The notes beneath the pieces are model-generated. The model did not search any database and was not told where the DNA came from. It worked only from the letters and a program-made list of their open reading frames with translations. A program made the position numbers and the translations under genes. DNA of 5,731 nt, taken from the NCBI GenBank assembly GCA_009920875.1, contig RFZE01000096.1, positions 1 to 5,731 on the forward strand, given 5' to 3'. Of this stretch, positions 1 to 5,731 are shown piece by piece. Position 1 is the stretch's first letter, and every line of letters begins with the position of its first letter. The stretch comes from Alphaproteobacteria bacterium. Lineage in GTDB: Bacteria > Pseudomonadota > Alphaproteobacteria > RS24.

Positions 1-557
1 GAATTTAATGACAGCGCATGGCGACCATAGGAGCCATAGGCCAAATCGGCGCTGGTGCCGCTTTCATCGAGCGGCGCGGAGATGAAGTTAATGAGCCCAT
101 GCACCGCATTGGAGCCGTAAAGCGCCGAGCCGGGCCCGCGCACCACCTCCACCGAACCGTCGGCTTGCGGCATGGCATCCATTAATGCGTTGACATTGGC
201 AAAGCCGGGCGCGCGCATGGCAATGCCGTCTTCCAAATAAAGAAATGAACCGGCGCCGGCACCGCCGACCAAAACCGGCGAGCGAATGGCGGTCAAATGT
301 TCTTGCCCGCTGCCGCGATGAATATGCACACCGGGCGCGCGATTGAGCATTTCCACGGGAAACAGATTGACGGTTTCGGACGGGTCAATAGTCGCAATAT
401 TACCGGCATTGTCGATACGAAGGCTGTCCGACCGTGTGGTCGTGACAATCACTTCATCAATCACTGCGGTTTGCGCCGAAGCGGCCGAGCCGAAAGCCGT
501 CGCGCCCAGCATGGTCGCTGCCAGTAAAAATTTTGTCGATTTTCCGAGAATTACCAT
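1..557 (-). CDS. TonB-dependent outer-membrane receptor, N-terminal part (runs off the left edge)
   Basis: The first 185 codons of an outer-membrane active-transport receptor, read from an ATG at 557 down to base 3, where the window cuts the frame. A signal peptide is visible: Lys6/Lys9, a hydrophobic stretch at about 10-22, and a likely cleavage after Ala-Ser-Ala at residue 28. A TonB-box-like segment (DEVIVTTTR, residues 34-42) follows. The plug domain runs from about residue 60, with the typical LEDGIAMRAPGF and VEVVRGPGSALYGSNA blocks (about 108-119 and 136-151) and GLINF at 154-158. The beta-barrel lies outside the window. GGGAGG at 568-563, 5 nt upstream, supports the start. It lies 18 bp behind kdsD on the same strand, so it is probably co-transcribed. 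Cargo (siderophore, cobalamin, glycan or other) cannot be told from the plug. The family call is firm; the substrate is unknown. Confidence 0.93.
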   Translation of the reverse strand, partial: MVILGKSTKFLLAATMLGATAFGSAASAQTAVIDEVIVTTTRSDSLRIDNAGNIATIDPSETVNLFPVEMLNRAPGVHIHRGSGQEHLTAIRSPVLVGGAGAGSFLYLEDGIAMRAPGFANVNALMDAMPQADGSVEVVRGPGSALYGSNAVHGLINFISAPLDESGTSADLAYGSYGRHALSLN

Positions 558-562
558 GTCTG

Positions 563-568
563 CCTCCC
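563..568 (-). promoter_or_regulatory. Ribosome binding site of the TonB-dependent receptor
   Basis: GGGAGG on the minus strand, 5 nt before the ATG at 557. It lies wholly in the 18-bp gap after the kdsD stop codon. It fixes the start of the receptor, whose reading frame has no end inside the window. Confidence 0.75.
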
Positions 569-575
569 AAAAGGG

Positions 576-1532
576 CTAGGCAGTGCCCAGCCGTAATAAA
601 TCCAAAACCCTTACCAAGCCGATTGGCAGCCCTTGCTCGCAAACAAATAAGCACTGGATTTTGCTCTCCTGCATCAAGCTTAGGGCTTCTGCGGTTAATT
701 TGTCACCGCCAATTGTCTGGGGTTTGGTGGTCATAATGTCGCTGACGGTTTTGGTCAAAAGATCATCGGCCATATGGCGGCGCAAATCACCATCGGTAAC
801 AATGCCGATCAGTTTGCCCTTATCGTCCGTAATGCCGAGGCAACCGAAGCCTTTTTCGGTCATCACCACAATCGCCTCATCCATTTTCATCGCCCCGTCA
901 ATCAAAGGCAGGGCCTCGCCCTGATGCATGACATCGGCAATGCGGCTGAGGCTGGCGCCGAGCTTGCCGCCGGGGTGGAAGTTTTTGAAATCGGCGGCAG
1001 AAAAATTGCGCCGCTCCAATAGGGCGACAGCCAGCGCGTCACCCAAAGCCAATTGCATGGTGGTCGAGGTGGTCGGTGCCAAGCCATTGGGGCAGGCCTC
1101 TTCGGCTTTCGGCAAGGTCAGGCAAATCGTAGCGGCTTTGCCGAGCAGGCTGTCAGCCCCCGAGGTAATGGCAATGAGCGGAATTTTGAAGCGCGTGGTG
1201 TAATTCAACAGGCTCGCCAGCTCTTGCGTGCCGCCCGACCAGCTTAAAGCCAGCACCACATCATCTTGGGTAATCATGCCCAAATCGCCATGGCTGGCTT
1301 CTGCCGGATGGACGAAAGAGGCCGGCGTGCCGGTCGAGGCCATAGTGGCGGCGATTTTATTGCCGATATGGCCGCTTTTGCCCATGCCCGAGACAATCAC
1401 GCGGCCCTGCGCTGCCTCCAAAACATCAACCGCTTGGACAAAATTATCGCCCAATGCGTCGGCCAGCTGCGTTAGCCCCGCCGCTTCAGCGGTCAGCGTA
1501 TTGCGGGCAGAAGTGAGTGCGTCATGCGCCAT
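576..1532 (-). CDS. kdsD: D-arabinose-5-phosphate isomerase (KdsD/KpsF/GutQ family)
   Basis: Cytoplasmic isomerase converting D-ribulose 5-phosphate to D-arabinose 5-phosphate, the first step towards Kdo for lipopolysaccharide. The 318-residue protein has the family layout: an N-terminal SIS domain (about 30-175) and two CBS domains (about 198-257 and 264-318). The SIS domain carries GMGKSGHIGNKIAATMAS (49-66) and HPAEASHGDLGMI (75-87). By alignment from memory with E. coli KdsD, Lys52, Glu104, Glu145 and His186 match Lys59, Glu111, Glu152 and His193, so the active site looks intact. The CBS part includes the typical GIVTDGDLRR. ATG 1532 is preferred over the adjacent in-frame TTG at 1535, because GGAG at 1542-1539 is 6 nt from the ATG and only 3 nt from the TTG. 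It sits 49 bp behind galU and 18 bp ahead of a receptor gene. KpsF (capsule) and GutQ paralogues share this architecture, so the symbol is a best guess. Confidence 0.95.
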   Translation of the reverse strand: MAHDALTSARNTLTAEAAGLTQLADALGDNFVQAVDVLEAAQGRVIVSGMGKSGHIGNKIAATMASTGTPASFVHPAEASHGDLGMITQDDVVLALSWSGGTQELASLLNYTTRFKIPLIAITSGADSLLGKAATICLTLPKAEEACPNGLAPTTSTTMQLALGDALAVALLERRNFSAADFKNFHPGGKLGASLSRIADVMHQGEALPLIDGAMKMDEAIVVMTEKGFGCLGITDDKGKLIGIVTDGDLRRHMADDLLTKTVSDIMTTKPQTIGGDKLTAEALSLMQESKIQCLFVCEQGLPIGLVRVLDLLRLGTA

Positions 1533-1538
1533 CAAAAA

Positions 1539-1542
1539 CTCC
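1539..1542 (-). promoter_or_regulatory. Ribosome binding site of kdsD (decides the start)
   Basis: GGAG on the minus strand, 6 nt before ATG 1532 and 3 nt before the alternative TTG at 1535. The spacing favours the ATG. Confidence 0.6.
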
Positions 1543-1561
1543 GAAAAATAAATCTCGGCTA

Positions 1562-1590
1562 TATATGCCCGAATTTGCCGATTAGTCCAA
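1562..1590 (-). promoter_or_regulatory. Possible weak internal promoter ahead of kdsD
   Basis: On the minus strand, TTGGAC (1590-1585, ending next to the galU stop) is followed after 17 nt by CATATA (1567-1562), within a TA-rich run CATATATA. This resembles a sigma-70 -35/-10 pair and would start transcription in the 49-bp galU-kdsD gap. The -10 match is imperfect and the -35 lies partly in galU coding sequence, so this is a tentative call. Confidence 0.25.
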
Positions 1591-2448
1591 TAATTGACGC
1601 AAGCGTTGTTTTAGCGCGTCGCCGCCCTCGGCCAGCGCAAAGGCCAAATTGGCCTCCAAAAAGCCGTCGCGATTGCCGCAATCATAGCGCGTGCCGGCAA
1701 AGCGGAAGCCGTGCATCGGCACTTGGCCGATAAGCTCGGCCATGGCGTCGGTGATTTGAATTTCCCCGCCCGCCCCTTTTTTGAAGGCCGATAGCGTATC
1801 CATGATTTTCGCGTCGAGAATATAGCGCCCGATAATCGCCAATGTTGAGGGCGCGTCTTCAGGCGCGGGTTTTTCGACCAGCCCCCTAACTTCGACCAAA
1901 TCGCCGGTCTCCGCCCCCGGGTCGAGCACGCCATAGCGATAAGTCTCTTCCGCCGGAACATTTTCAACCGCCACCAAATTGCCGCCAACGGTCTCATATT
2001 GCGCCGCCATTTGTGCCAAACAGCCGGTTTGGTGCTGCACCATATCATCGGGCAAAATCACGGCGAAAGGTTTGTCGCCGGTCGCTTCGTGGGCGCACCA
2101 AATGGCATGACCGAGCCCCAAAGGTTCGTCTTGAAAGATTTCGATTATCTCTGCATTTTCCGGCAGACCGGCTTTTAACAGGGCCAATTCGCGGTTTTTG
2201 CCACGCGCCTCAAGCATTTCTTGGTAATGGGGTGCGTCACCGAAATGGCTCATAATGGCACCTTTTTCAGCTGCGGTGACAAATACAAAGCGGGTGCAAC
2301 CGGCTGCTGCCGCCTCTTCAACCGCCCATTGGATGAGCGGCTTGTCAACGACCGGCAACATTTCCTTCGGCACCGCTTTGGTGGCAGGTAAAAACCGTGT
2401 GCCCATACCGGCAACGGGGAAAACAACAGTGTCAATTTTTTGTGACAT
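1582..2448 (-). CDS. galU: UTP-glucose-1-phosphate uridylyltransferase (UDP-glucose pyrophosphorylase)
   Basis: Cytoplasmic nucleotidyltransferase making UDP-glucose and pyrophosphate from UTP and glucose 1-phosphate. UDP-glucose feeds lipopolysaccharide core, exopolysaccharide and glucan synthesis. The 288-residue length is normal for bacterial GalU. Visible family motifs are the nucleotide-binding loop GMGTR (14-18) followed by KAVPKEMLPVVDKP (24-37), QDEPLGLGHAI (106-116), LPDD (132-135, an Asp of which is expected to bind metal), VEKP (191-194), GEIQITDA (228-235) and YDCG (255-258). AAGAGG at 2460-2455, 6 nt before the ATG, supports the start. It is the first gene of the leftward set, followed after 49 bp by kdsD; both supply sugar precursors for the envelope. 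Its promoter must lie in the divergent region shared with the lytic transglycosylase gene. No defect is seen. Confidence 0.97.
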   Translation of the reverse strand: MSQKIDTVVFPVAGMGTRFLPATKAVPKEMLPVVDKPLIQWAVEEAAAAGCTRFVFVTAAEKGAIMSHFGDAPHYQEMLEARGKNRELALLKAGLPENAEIIEIFQDEPLGLGHAIWCAHEATGDKPFAVILPDDMVQHQTGCLAQMAAQYETVGGNLVAVENVPAEETYRYGVLDPGAETGDLVEVRGLVEKPAPEDAPSTLAIIGRYILDAKIMDTLSAFKKGAGGEIQITDAMAELIGQVPMHGFRFAGTRYDCGNRDGFLEANLAFALAEGGDALKQRLRQLLD

Positions 2449-2500
2449 TTTAAGCCTCTTTGGGAGCAGATGCTTGCAGCGCTATGAATCGTCGATAGAG

Positions 2501-2524
2501 TGACCAATGCATGACCTTTGGTCA
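2501..2524. repeat. 24-bp interrupted inverted repeat, candidate operator
   Basis: TGACCAA (2501-2507) and TTGGTCA (2518-2524) are perfect 7-bp inverted arms around a 10-bp spacer. The spacer contains another TGACC, at 2512-2516, which is 11 bp (about one helical turn) from the first and forms a shorter dyad with GGTCA (2520-2524). ATGCAT (2507-2512) is also self-complementary. The arms overlap possible -35 hexamers for both directions, so a dimeric regulator binding here could affect both gene sets. The symmetry is seen directly; the operator role is inferred, and no regulator family is assigned. Confidence 0.5.
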
Positions 2525-2547
2525 AGTGACACATAGGGGATTTTAAC

Positions 2548-2551
2548 GGAG
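2548..2551 (+). promoter_or_regulatory. Ribosome binding site of the lytic transglycosylase (start ambiguous)
   Basis: GGAG lies 3 nt before ATG 2555, which is short, and 6 nt before the in-frame GTG at 2558, which is closer to ideal. Either codon could start the protein; the difference is one residue. Confidence 0.5.
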
Positions 2552-2554
2552 AAT

Positions 2555-3742
2555 ATGGTGCTGCGCGCTTTTGCCCTATCTATATTGCTGCTTTTGCCAG
2601 CCCTGCCTGAACCGGCGGTGGCAGATGAGCGTGCCTTTAAGGCCTTTATCAAGGAGATAAAGCAAGAAGCAAAAAAAGACGGTATTGCGCGCAAGCATCT
2701 CAAGGCGTTGGATAGGCTGACCCCCGACCCTGAAGTGCAGCGCTTGGCGGCGCGCCAGCCCGAATATGTCAAACCCATATGGGCTTATTTGACCCATATG
2801 GTGACCGAGGAAAGGCTGCGCTTGGGGCGCAAGGAATTACAAAGCCGCGAGGCATTTCTGGACGGCTTGGAAGAAAAATATGGCGTGCCGCGCGGCATTC
2901 TCATCGCCATTTGGGGGGTTGAGACCAATTATGGCGGCAATAAGGGCAGTTTTTCCGTGCTGCGCTCGCTCGCCACTTTGGGTTATCAGGGCAAGCGCGC
3001 CGATTTCGGGCGTCAGCAATTGCTCTATGCGCTGCGCATTTTGCAATCGGGTGATGTCACGCTGGCCGACTTCAAGGGCAGCTGGGCCGGTGCCATGGGG
3101 CATACGCAATTTATCCCGACCACTTATGCCGATTATGCGGCTGACGGCACGGGCGATGGCATTAAAAATATTTGGACCGAGCCGCGCGATGCGCTGGCTT
3201 CCAGCGCCTATTATTTAAAGCGCATGGGCTGGCAAAAAGGGCTGGCATGGGGTTTTGAAGTCAGCGTGCCGAGTGATTTCAACTTTGCCGAAGCGCGCAT
3301 CAAAAATACCAAAACGCCGGCCTATTGGCGCGATAAGGGCGTCACCGCCATAGGCCGCGATATTGACGATGATTTGGGCGAGGTATCGATTTTCGCGCCG
3401 GCCGGATTGCGCGGGCCGGTGTTTATGCTGACCAAAAACTTTCGCGTGCTACTGCGCTATAATACGGCACCGGCCTATGCGCTGGCGGTCGGCCATTTGA
3501 GCCAGCGTTTTTTCGGTGCCGCCCCGTTTGCGCGCGACTGGCCGCAAGCCGACCGCCCGCTTCTGCCTGAGGAAATTGCCGAATTGCAACGCCGCTTGCG
3601 CAAGGCCGGATATGATACGGGCGATATTGATGGCGTATTGGGGCGGCAAACCATTGCCGCCGTGCGCGACTATCAAAAAGACCGCGGACTGGCCGCAGAC
3701 GGCTTTGCCACGCCCGGCCTGTTGGAGCTATTGGCGCGATAA
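2555..3742 (+). CDS. Secreted lytic murein transglycosylase (MltB/SLT_2 family) with C-terminal peptidoglycan-binding domain
   Basis: Periplasmic enzyme expected to cleave the MurNAc-GlcNAc bond of peptidoglycan and form 1,6-anhydro-MurNAc ends. The 395-residue protein begins with a signal peptide (Arg4, hydrophobic core 5-17, likely cleavage after Ala-Val-Ala at residue 23). The MltB-like catalytic domain (about 25-325) contains IAIWGVETNYGG with Glu123 as the predicted catalytic acid, then FKGSWAGAMGHTQFIPTTY and DGTGDGIKNIW, all hallmarks of the family. Residues 336-395 form a PG_binding_1 domain with LQRRLRKAGYDTGDIDGVLG and a following AVRDYQKDRGL segment. There is no lipobox cysteine, so unlike E. 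coli MltB it should be soluble and not lipid-anchored. This layout fits the MltB_2 type of murein transglycosylase. The start may be ATG 2555 or GTG 2558. It diverges from galU and lies 52 bp before the ATPase gene on the same strand. Confidence 0.93.
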   Translation: MVLRAFALSILLLLPALPEPAVADERAFKAFIKEIKQEAKKDGIARKHLKALDRLTPDPEVQRLAARQPEYVKPIWAYLTHMVTEERLRLGRKELQSREAFLDGLEEKYGVPRGILIAIWGVETNYGGNKGSFSVLRSLATLGYQGKRADFGRQQLLYALRILQSGDVTLADFKGSWAGAMGHTQFIPTTYADYAADGTGDGIKNIWTEPRDALASSAYYLKRMGWQKGLAWGFEVSVPSDFNFAEARIKNTKTPAYWRDKGVTAIGRDIDDDLGEVSIFAPAGLRGPVFMLTKNFRVLLRYNTAPAYALAVGHLSQRFFGAAPFARDWPQADRPLLPEEIAELQRRLRKAGYDTGDIDGVLGRQTIAAVRDYQKDRGLAADGFATPGLLELLAR

Positions 3743-3794
3743 AACTCGCTTTGGCAGGTTTTTGTGTTACATATTTTCGCAAAGAGGCACAAAT
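3743..3794 (+). promoter_or_regulatory. Short gap before the MoxR-type ATPase, with a possible weak promoter and an RBS
   Basis: This 52-bp spacer has no terminator-like hairpin, so read-through from the transglycosylase gene is plausible. TTGGCA (3751-3756) followed after 15 nt by TATTTT (3772-3777) is a weak promoter candidate with sub-optimal spacing. AGAGG at 3783-3787, 7 nt before ATG 3795, is a good ribosome binding site and fixes the ATPase start. The RBS is well supported; the promoter is tentative. Confidence 0.35.
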
Positions 3795-4748
3795 ATGAGT
3801 AAGCAAAAAACGGCGCGCAGCGCGATTGAAGCTTTAATGGCGGGCTATGAAAAGCTCGGCTATGTCAGCGATGAGCAAATCGCCACCGCGCTTTATCTGG
3901 CGCAGAAGCTGGAAAAACCGCTTTTGGTGGAAGGCCCGCCCGGGGTCGGCAAAACCGAATTGGCGAAAGCAACGGCGGAATATCTCGGCCTTAATATGAT
4001 ACGGCTGCAATGCTATGAAGGCCTTGACGAAGGCAAAGCGCTTTATGAATGGCAATATGGCAAGCAATTGCTTTACACGCAGGTGTTGAAAGAAAAACTC
4101 GGCGATGTGATGCAAGGCGCGGAGACGCTGGACGAGTCGATGACGCGGCTGGGCGGTTTTGAAGATGTGTTTTTCTCCGAGCAGTTTTTGCAAACGCGGC
4201 CTTTGCTGGAAGCTTTGCGGGCCGATGACGGCATTGTGCTGCTGATTGATGAGATTGATAAATCGGATGATGAGTTTGAGGCGTTCTTGCTGGAAATCCT
4301 GTCCGATTATCAAATCTCCATTCCTGAATTGGGCACGGTGAAAGCGAAAAAGCCGCCGCTTGTATTCCTGACCTCAAACAATACGCGCGAGATTGGCGAT
4401 GCGCTGAAGCGGCGTTGTTTGCATCTTTATATTCCGTTTCCCGATGCCGAGCGCGAAAACACGATTTTGCAGGCGCGCGTGCCCGAGCTTGATGACGGCT
4501 TGCGCGCCAATGTGGTGAATTTCGTGCAAGCGGTGCGCGATATGGATTTGAAAAAGCCGCCGGCGGTCAGCGAGACCATTGATTGGGCGCGCACGGTTGT
4601 GCTTTTGAACATGAATGTGTTGGAAGCCGATTTTGTCAAAAACACGCTCAATGTGCTGCTCAAATTCAAATCCGATATTGAAAATGTCGAAAGCGACTTG
4701 CCGCGCCTGATGCGAGAAAGCCAATCTCCTGAGGCGGCAGCCGAATAG
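3795..4748 (+). CDS. MoxR/CoxD-like AAA+ ATPase
   Basis: Cytoplasmic AAA+ ATPase of the MoxR class, which usually works with a VWA-domain partner to assemble or activate a metalloenzyme or other complex. The 317-residue protein has Walker A GPPGVGKT (47-54), Walker B IVLLIDEID (147-155), a sensor-1 region FLTSNN (191-196) and an arginine pair in ALKRRC (203-208). The LQCYEGLDEGKALYEW block (71-86) resembles CoxD-type members as I remember them. The frame is open upstream into the transglycosylase gene, but ATG 3795 with AGAGG 7 nt before it is the sensible start, and homology begins after it. The VWA gene follows 8 bp downstream, so the two are surely co-transcribed. The acting client is unknown: CoxD serves the Mo-Cu CO dehydrogenase, but no such genes are in view, and stand-alone pairs are common. 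Confidence 0.93.
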   Translation: MSKQKTARSAIEALMAGYEKLGYVSDEQIATALYLAQKLEKPLLVEGPPGVGKTELAKATAEYLGLNMIRLQCYEGLDEGKALYEWQYGKQLLYTQVLKEKLGDVMQGAETLDESMTRLGGFEDVFFSEQFLQTRPLLEALRADDGIVLLIDEIDKSDDEFEAFLLEILSDYQISIPELGTVKAKKPPLVFLTSNNTREIGDALKRRCLHLYIPFPDAERENTILQARVPELDDGLRANVVNFVQAVRDMDLKKPPAVSETIDWARTVVLLNMNVLEADFVKNTLNVLLKFKSDIENVESDLPRLMRESQSPEAAAE

Positions 4749-4751
4749 GTG
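4747..4751 (+). promoter_or_regulatory. Ribosome binding site of the VWA gene, overlapping the ATPase stop codon
   Basis: AGGTG spans the last two bases of the ATPase TAG stop and lies 5 nt before ATG 4757. The overlap suggests coupled translation and matched amounts of the two proteins. Confidence 0.6.
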
Positions 4752-4756
4752 CGGCG

Positions 4757-5731
4757 ATGATTGCCGATTTCGTCAGAATTTTACGCGCCGCCGATATTCG
4801 TGTGTCACCGGCCGAAACGCTGGATGCGGCGGAAATTTTCGACACAATCGGCTTTGACGATCGCAATATTCTGAAACATGCGCTGGGCCAGACATTGGCC
4901 AAAACCGAAACGGAAAAACTGGCTTTTGACGAAGCCTTTGAAAGCTATTTCCGCCTGCCCGAAGAAACCCCGCCGCCAATGGCGGCGGCGCAAGAAGAGG
5001 GCGAGAGCGATGATAAGTCGGCGGAACAAAATTCCGGCGAGGGGCAAGCTCAAGAAGCGGTGCAAGAGGGCAATCCGGAAGGCGGGCAAGAGGGCGGTGC
5101 GCCGAGCGACAGCGCCAATCAGAGCCTGTCCGAAATGCTGGAAAATAATGATATGGCGGCCTTGCAAGCGGCGATGCAGCAAGCGGCCACCGAGGCCGGT
5201 CTCGCCAATGCCAAGCTGTTTACCCAGCAAGGCATGTTTTCACGCCGCATTATGGAAGCCATGGGGCTGGCCGAGTTGGAAGCGCGCATAAGGCAAATGA
5301 ATGAGGGCGGCGAAACGCAAGAAGCCGACAAATTGCGCGAAGGCCGCGCCCGCCTGTTTGACGCGGTGCAGGATTTTGTCGAACGGCAAATCGCCATGCG
5401 CACCAAAAATGCCGGTCGGCTGTTGCGCGAAGATGCGCTGTCGCGCATTCGCCTGTCCAATCTCGATAAATCGGATATGAAAATTATGCGCGAGCTTATT
5501 CGCAAGCTGGCCAAGCGCTTGGCTTCACGCCATTCGCGGCGGCGCAAAAAAGCGCAGCGCGGCGTGTTGGATATTCGCCGCACCATGCGCGCCAATGTCG
5601 CTTATGACGGCAAGCTGTTCAATCTCGCTTTTCGGCGCGTCAAGGTCGAGCGCCCCAAGCTGATTGTGCTGTGCGATGTGTCGGGCTCGGTGGCGGCCGT
5701 GTCGCGCTTTTTTCTGATGTTTCTTTATAGC
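4757..5731 (+). CDS. CoxE-like VWA-domain protein, N-terminal part (runs off the right edge)
   Basis: The first 325 codons of a cytoplasmic VWA protein, open to the window edge. A helical N-terminal region (1-67) is followed by a Pro/Glu/Gln/Gly-rich acidic linker (about 68-122), a helical Ala/Gln/Glu/Arg-rich middle (123-248), a strongly basic segment (249-268) and the CoxE signature: RGVLDIRRTMRANVAYDG (268-285), then PKLIVLCDVSGSV (300-312). Asp307, Ser309 and Ser311 form the DxSxS metal-ion-dependent adhesion site of a VWA fold; the rest of the fold (including the expected Thr and second Asp) is cut off. It pairs with the MoxR-type ATPase 8 bp upstream. By family knowledge, VWA/MoxR pairs assist maturation of other complexes, as in CoxD/CoxE with CO dehydrogenase and NorD/NorQ with nitric oxide reductase. 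Which client is served here is unknown. There is no signal peptide. Confidence 0.92.
   Translation, partial: MIADFVRILRAADIRVSPAETLDAAEIFDTIGFDDRNILKHALGQTLAKTETEKLAFDEAFESYFRLPEETPPPMAAAQEEGESDDKSAEQNSGEGQAQEAVQEGNPEGGQEGGAPSDSANQSLSEMLENNDMAALQAAMQQAATEAGLANAKLFTQQGMFSRRIMEAMGLAELEARIRQMNEGGETQEADKLREGRARLFDAVQDFVERQIAMRTKNAGRLLREDALSRIRLSNLDKSDMKIMRELIRKLAKRLASRHSRRRKKAQRGVLDIRRTMRANVAYDGKLFNLAFRRVKVERPKLIVLCDVSGSVAAVSRFFLMFLYS
5062..5095 (+). repeat. Two copies of GCAAGAGGGC in the acidic linker coding region
   Basis: GCAAGAGGGC occurs at 5062-5071 and 5086-5095, 24 bp apart and in the same frame, coding for Q-E-G. This is the purine-rich core of the Glu/Gln/Gly linker and probably grew by short in-frame duplication. 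It is a feature of the protein linker, not of a mobile element. Confidence 0.6.

Larger units (their letters stand above)
2449..2554. promoter_or_regulatory. Divergent intergenic promoter region between galU and the lytic transglycosylase gene
   Basis: This 106-bp stretch separates two oppositely oriented genes, so it should hold promoters for both. No strong consensus stands out. The best guesses are TTGGTC (2518-2523) with TTTTAA (2541-2546) at 17-nt spacing for the plus strand, and TTGACC (2525-2520) or TTGGTC (2507-2502) as -35 elements on the minus strand without a convincing -10. All these -35 candidates fall in or at the edge of a 24-bp dyad listed separately. One GANTC site, the CcrM methylation target of alphaproteobacteria, is at 2486-2490. 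The presence of promoters here is inferred from gene orientation; the exact elements are uncertain. Confidence 0.6.

Noticed and set aside
22..40. Two close CCATAGG copies
   Set aside because: They code for the repeated Y-G/S-Y-G of the receptor (residues about 174-178) and need no other explanation.
1228..1551. 107-codon plus-strand open frame over the start of kdsD
   Set aside because: Shadow of the conserved SIS domain; no family resemblance and no RBS of note.
1557..1572. Imperfect dyad around TATATAT in the galU-kdsD gap, as a possible terminator
   Set aside because: Only about 3 bp of uninterrupted stem and no adjoining T-run at the right place; not a credible terminator.
2774..2811. 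Palindrome CCCATATGGG (2774-2783) and a second CCCATATGG at 2803-2811
   Set aside because: Both lie inside the transglycosylase coding region, where they code for ordinary residues; most likely chance.
3516..3794. Open upstream extension of the ATPase frame, overlapping the transglycosylase gene
   Set aside because: It is out of frame with the well-supported transglycosylase domain, has a composition unlike a real domain, and a good RBS and ATG exist at 3783-3797.
3834..4313. 159-codon open frame antisense to the ATPase
   Set aside because: It mirrors the conserved AAA+ coding sequence, has no recognisable domain, and the plus-strand gene explains the region fully.
5119..5595. 158-codon open frame antisense to the VWA gene (and a 141-codon one at 4805-5230)
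   Set aside because: Arg/Ser-rich composition typical of the reverse strand of a GC-rich gene; the CoxE-like frame on the plus strand is clear.

Overview
This window is most likely chromosomal DNA from a Gram-negative alphaproteobacterium. It carries an outer-membrane TonB-dependent receptor, a Kdo-pathway enzyme for lipopolysaccharide and a periplasmic murein lytic enzyme. The moderately high GC content and the pairing of a MoxR-type ATPase with a CoxE-like VWA protein favour Alphaproteobacteria. This placement is inferred from gene style and not from a marker gene. There are no RNA genes, mobile elements or CRISPR arrays, and no strong terminators.

The layout is two divergent gene sets around a 106-bp intergenic region (2449-2554). 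Leftward (minus strand) run galU (UDP-glucose pyrophosphorylase, 2448-1582), then kdsD/kpsF (arabinose-5-phosphate isomerase, 1532-576), then the first 185 codons of a TonB-dependent receptor (557 to beyond base 1). The gaps are 49 bp and 18 bp, and each gene has its own Shine-Dalgarno, so they look like one operon. Rightward (plus strand) run a secreted MltB-type lytic transglycosylase with a C-terminal peptidoglycan-binding domain (2555-3742), a MoxR/CoxD-like AAA+ ATPase (3795-4748) and the first 325 codons of a CoxE-like VWA protein (4757 to beyond 5731). The ATPase and VWA genes are only 8 bp apart and form a classic AAA+/VWA pair.

Functionally, the left arm makes envelope sugar precursors (UDP-glucose, and arabinose-5-phosphate for Kdo) and ends in an outer-membrane transporter of unknown cargo. 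The right arm starts with cell-wall remodelling and continues into a chaperone-like ATPase/VWA pair whose client is not visible. The main unexplained features are a 24-bp dyad in the divergent promoter region, the attachment of the receptor gene to the Kdo/UDP-glucose genes, and the unassigned client of the ATPase/VWA pair. I see no clearly novel system; all six genes belong to recognisable families.
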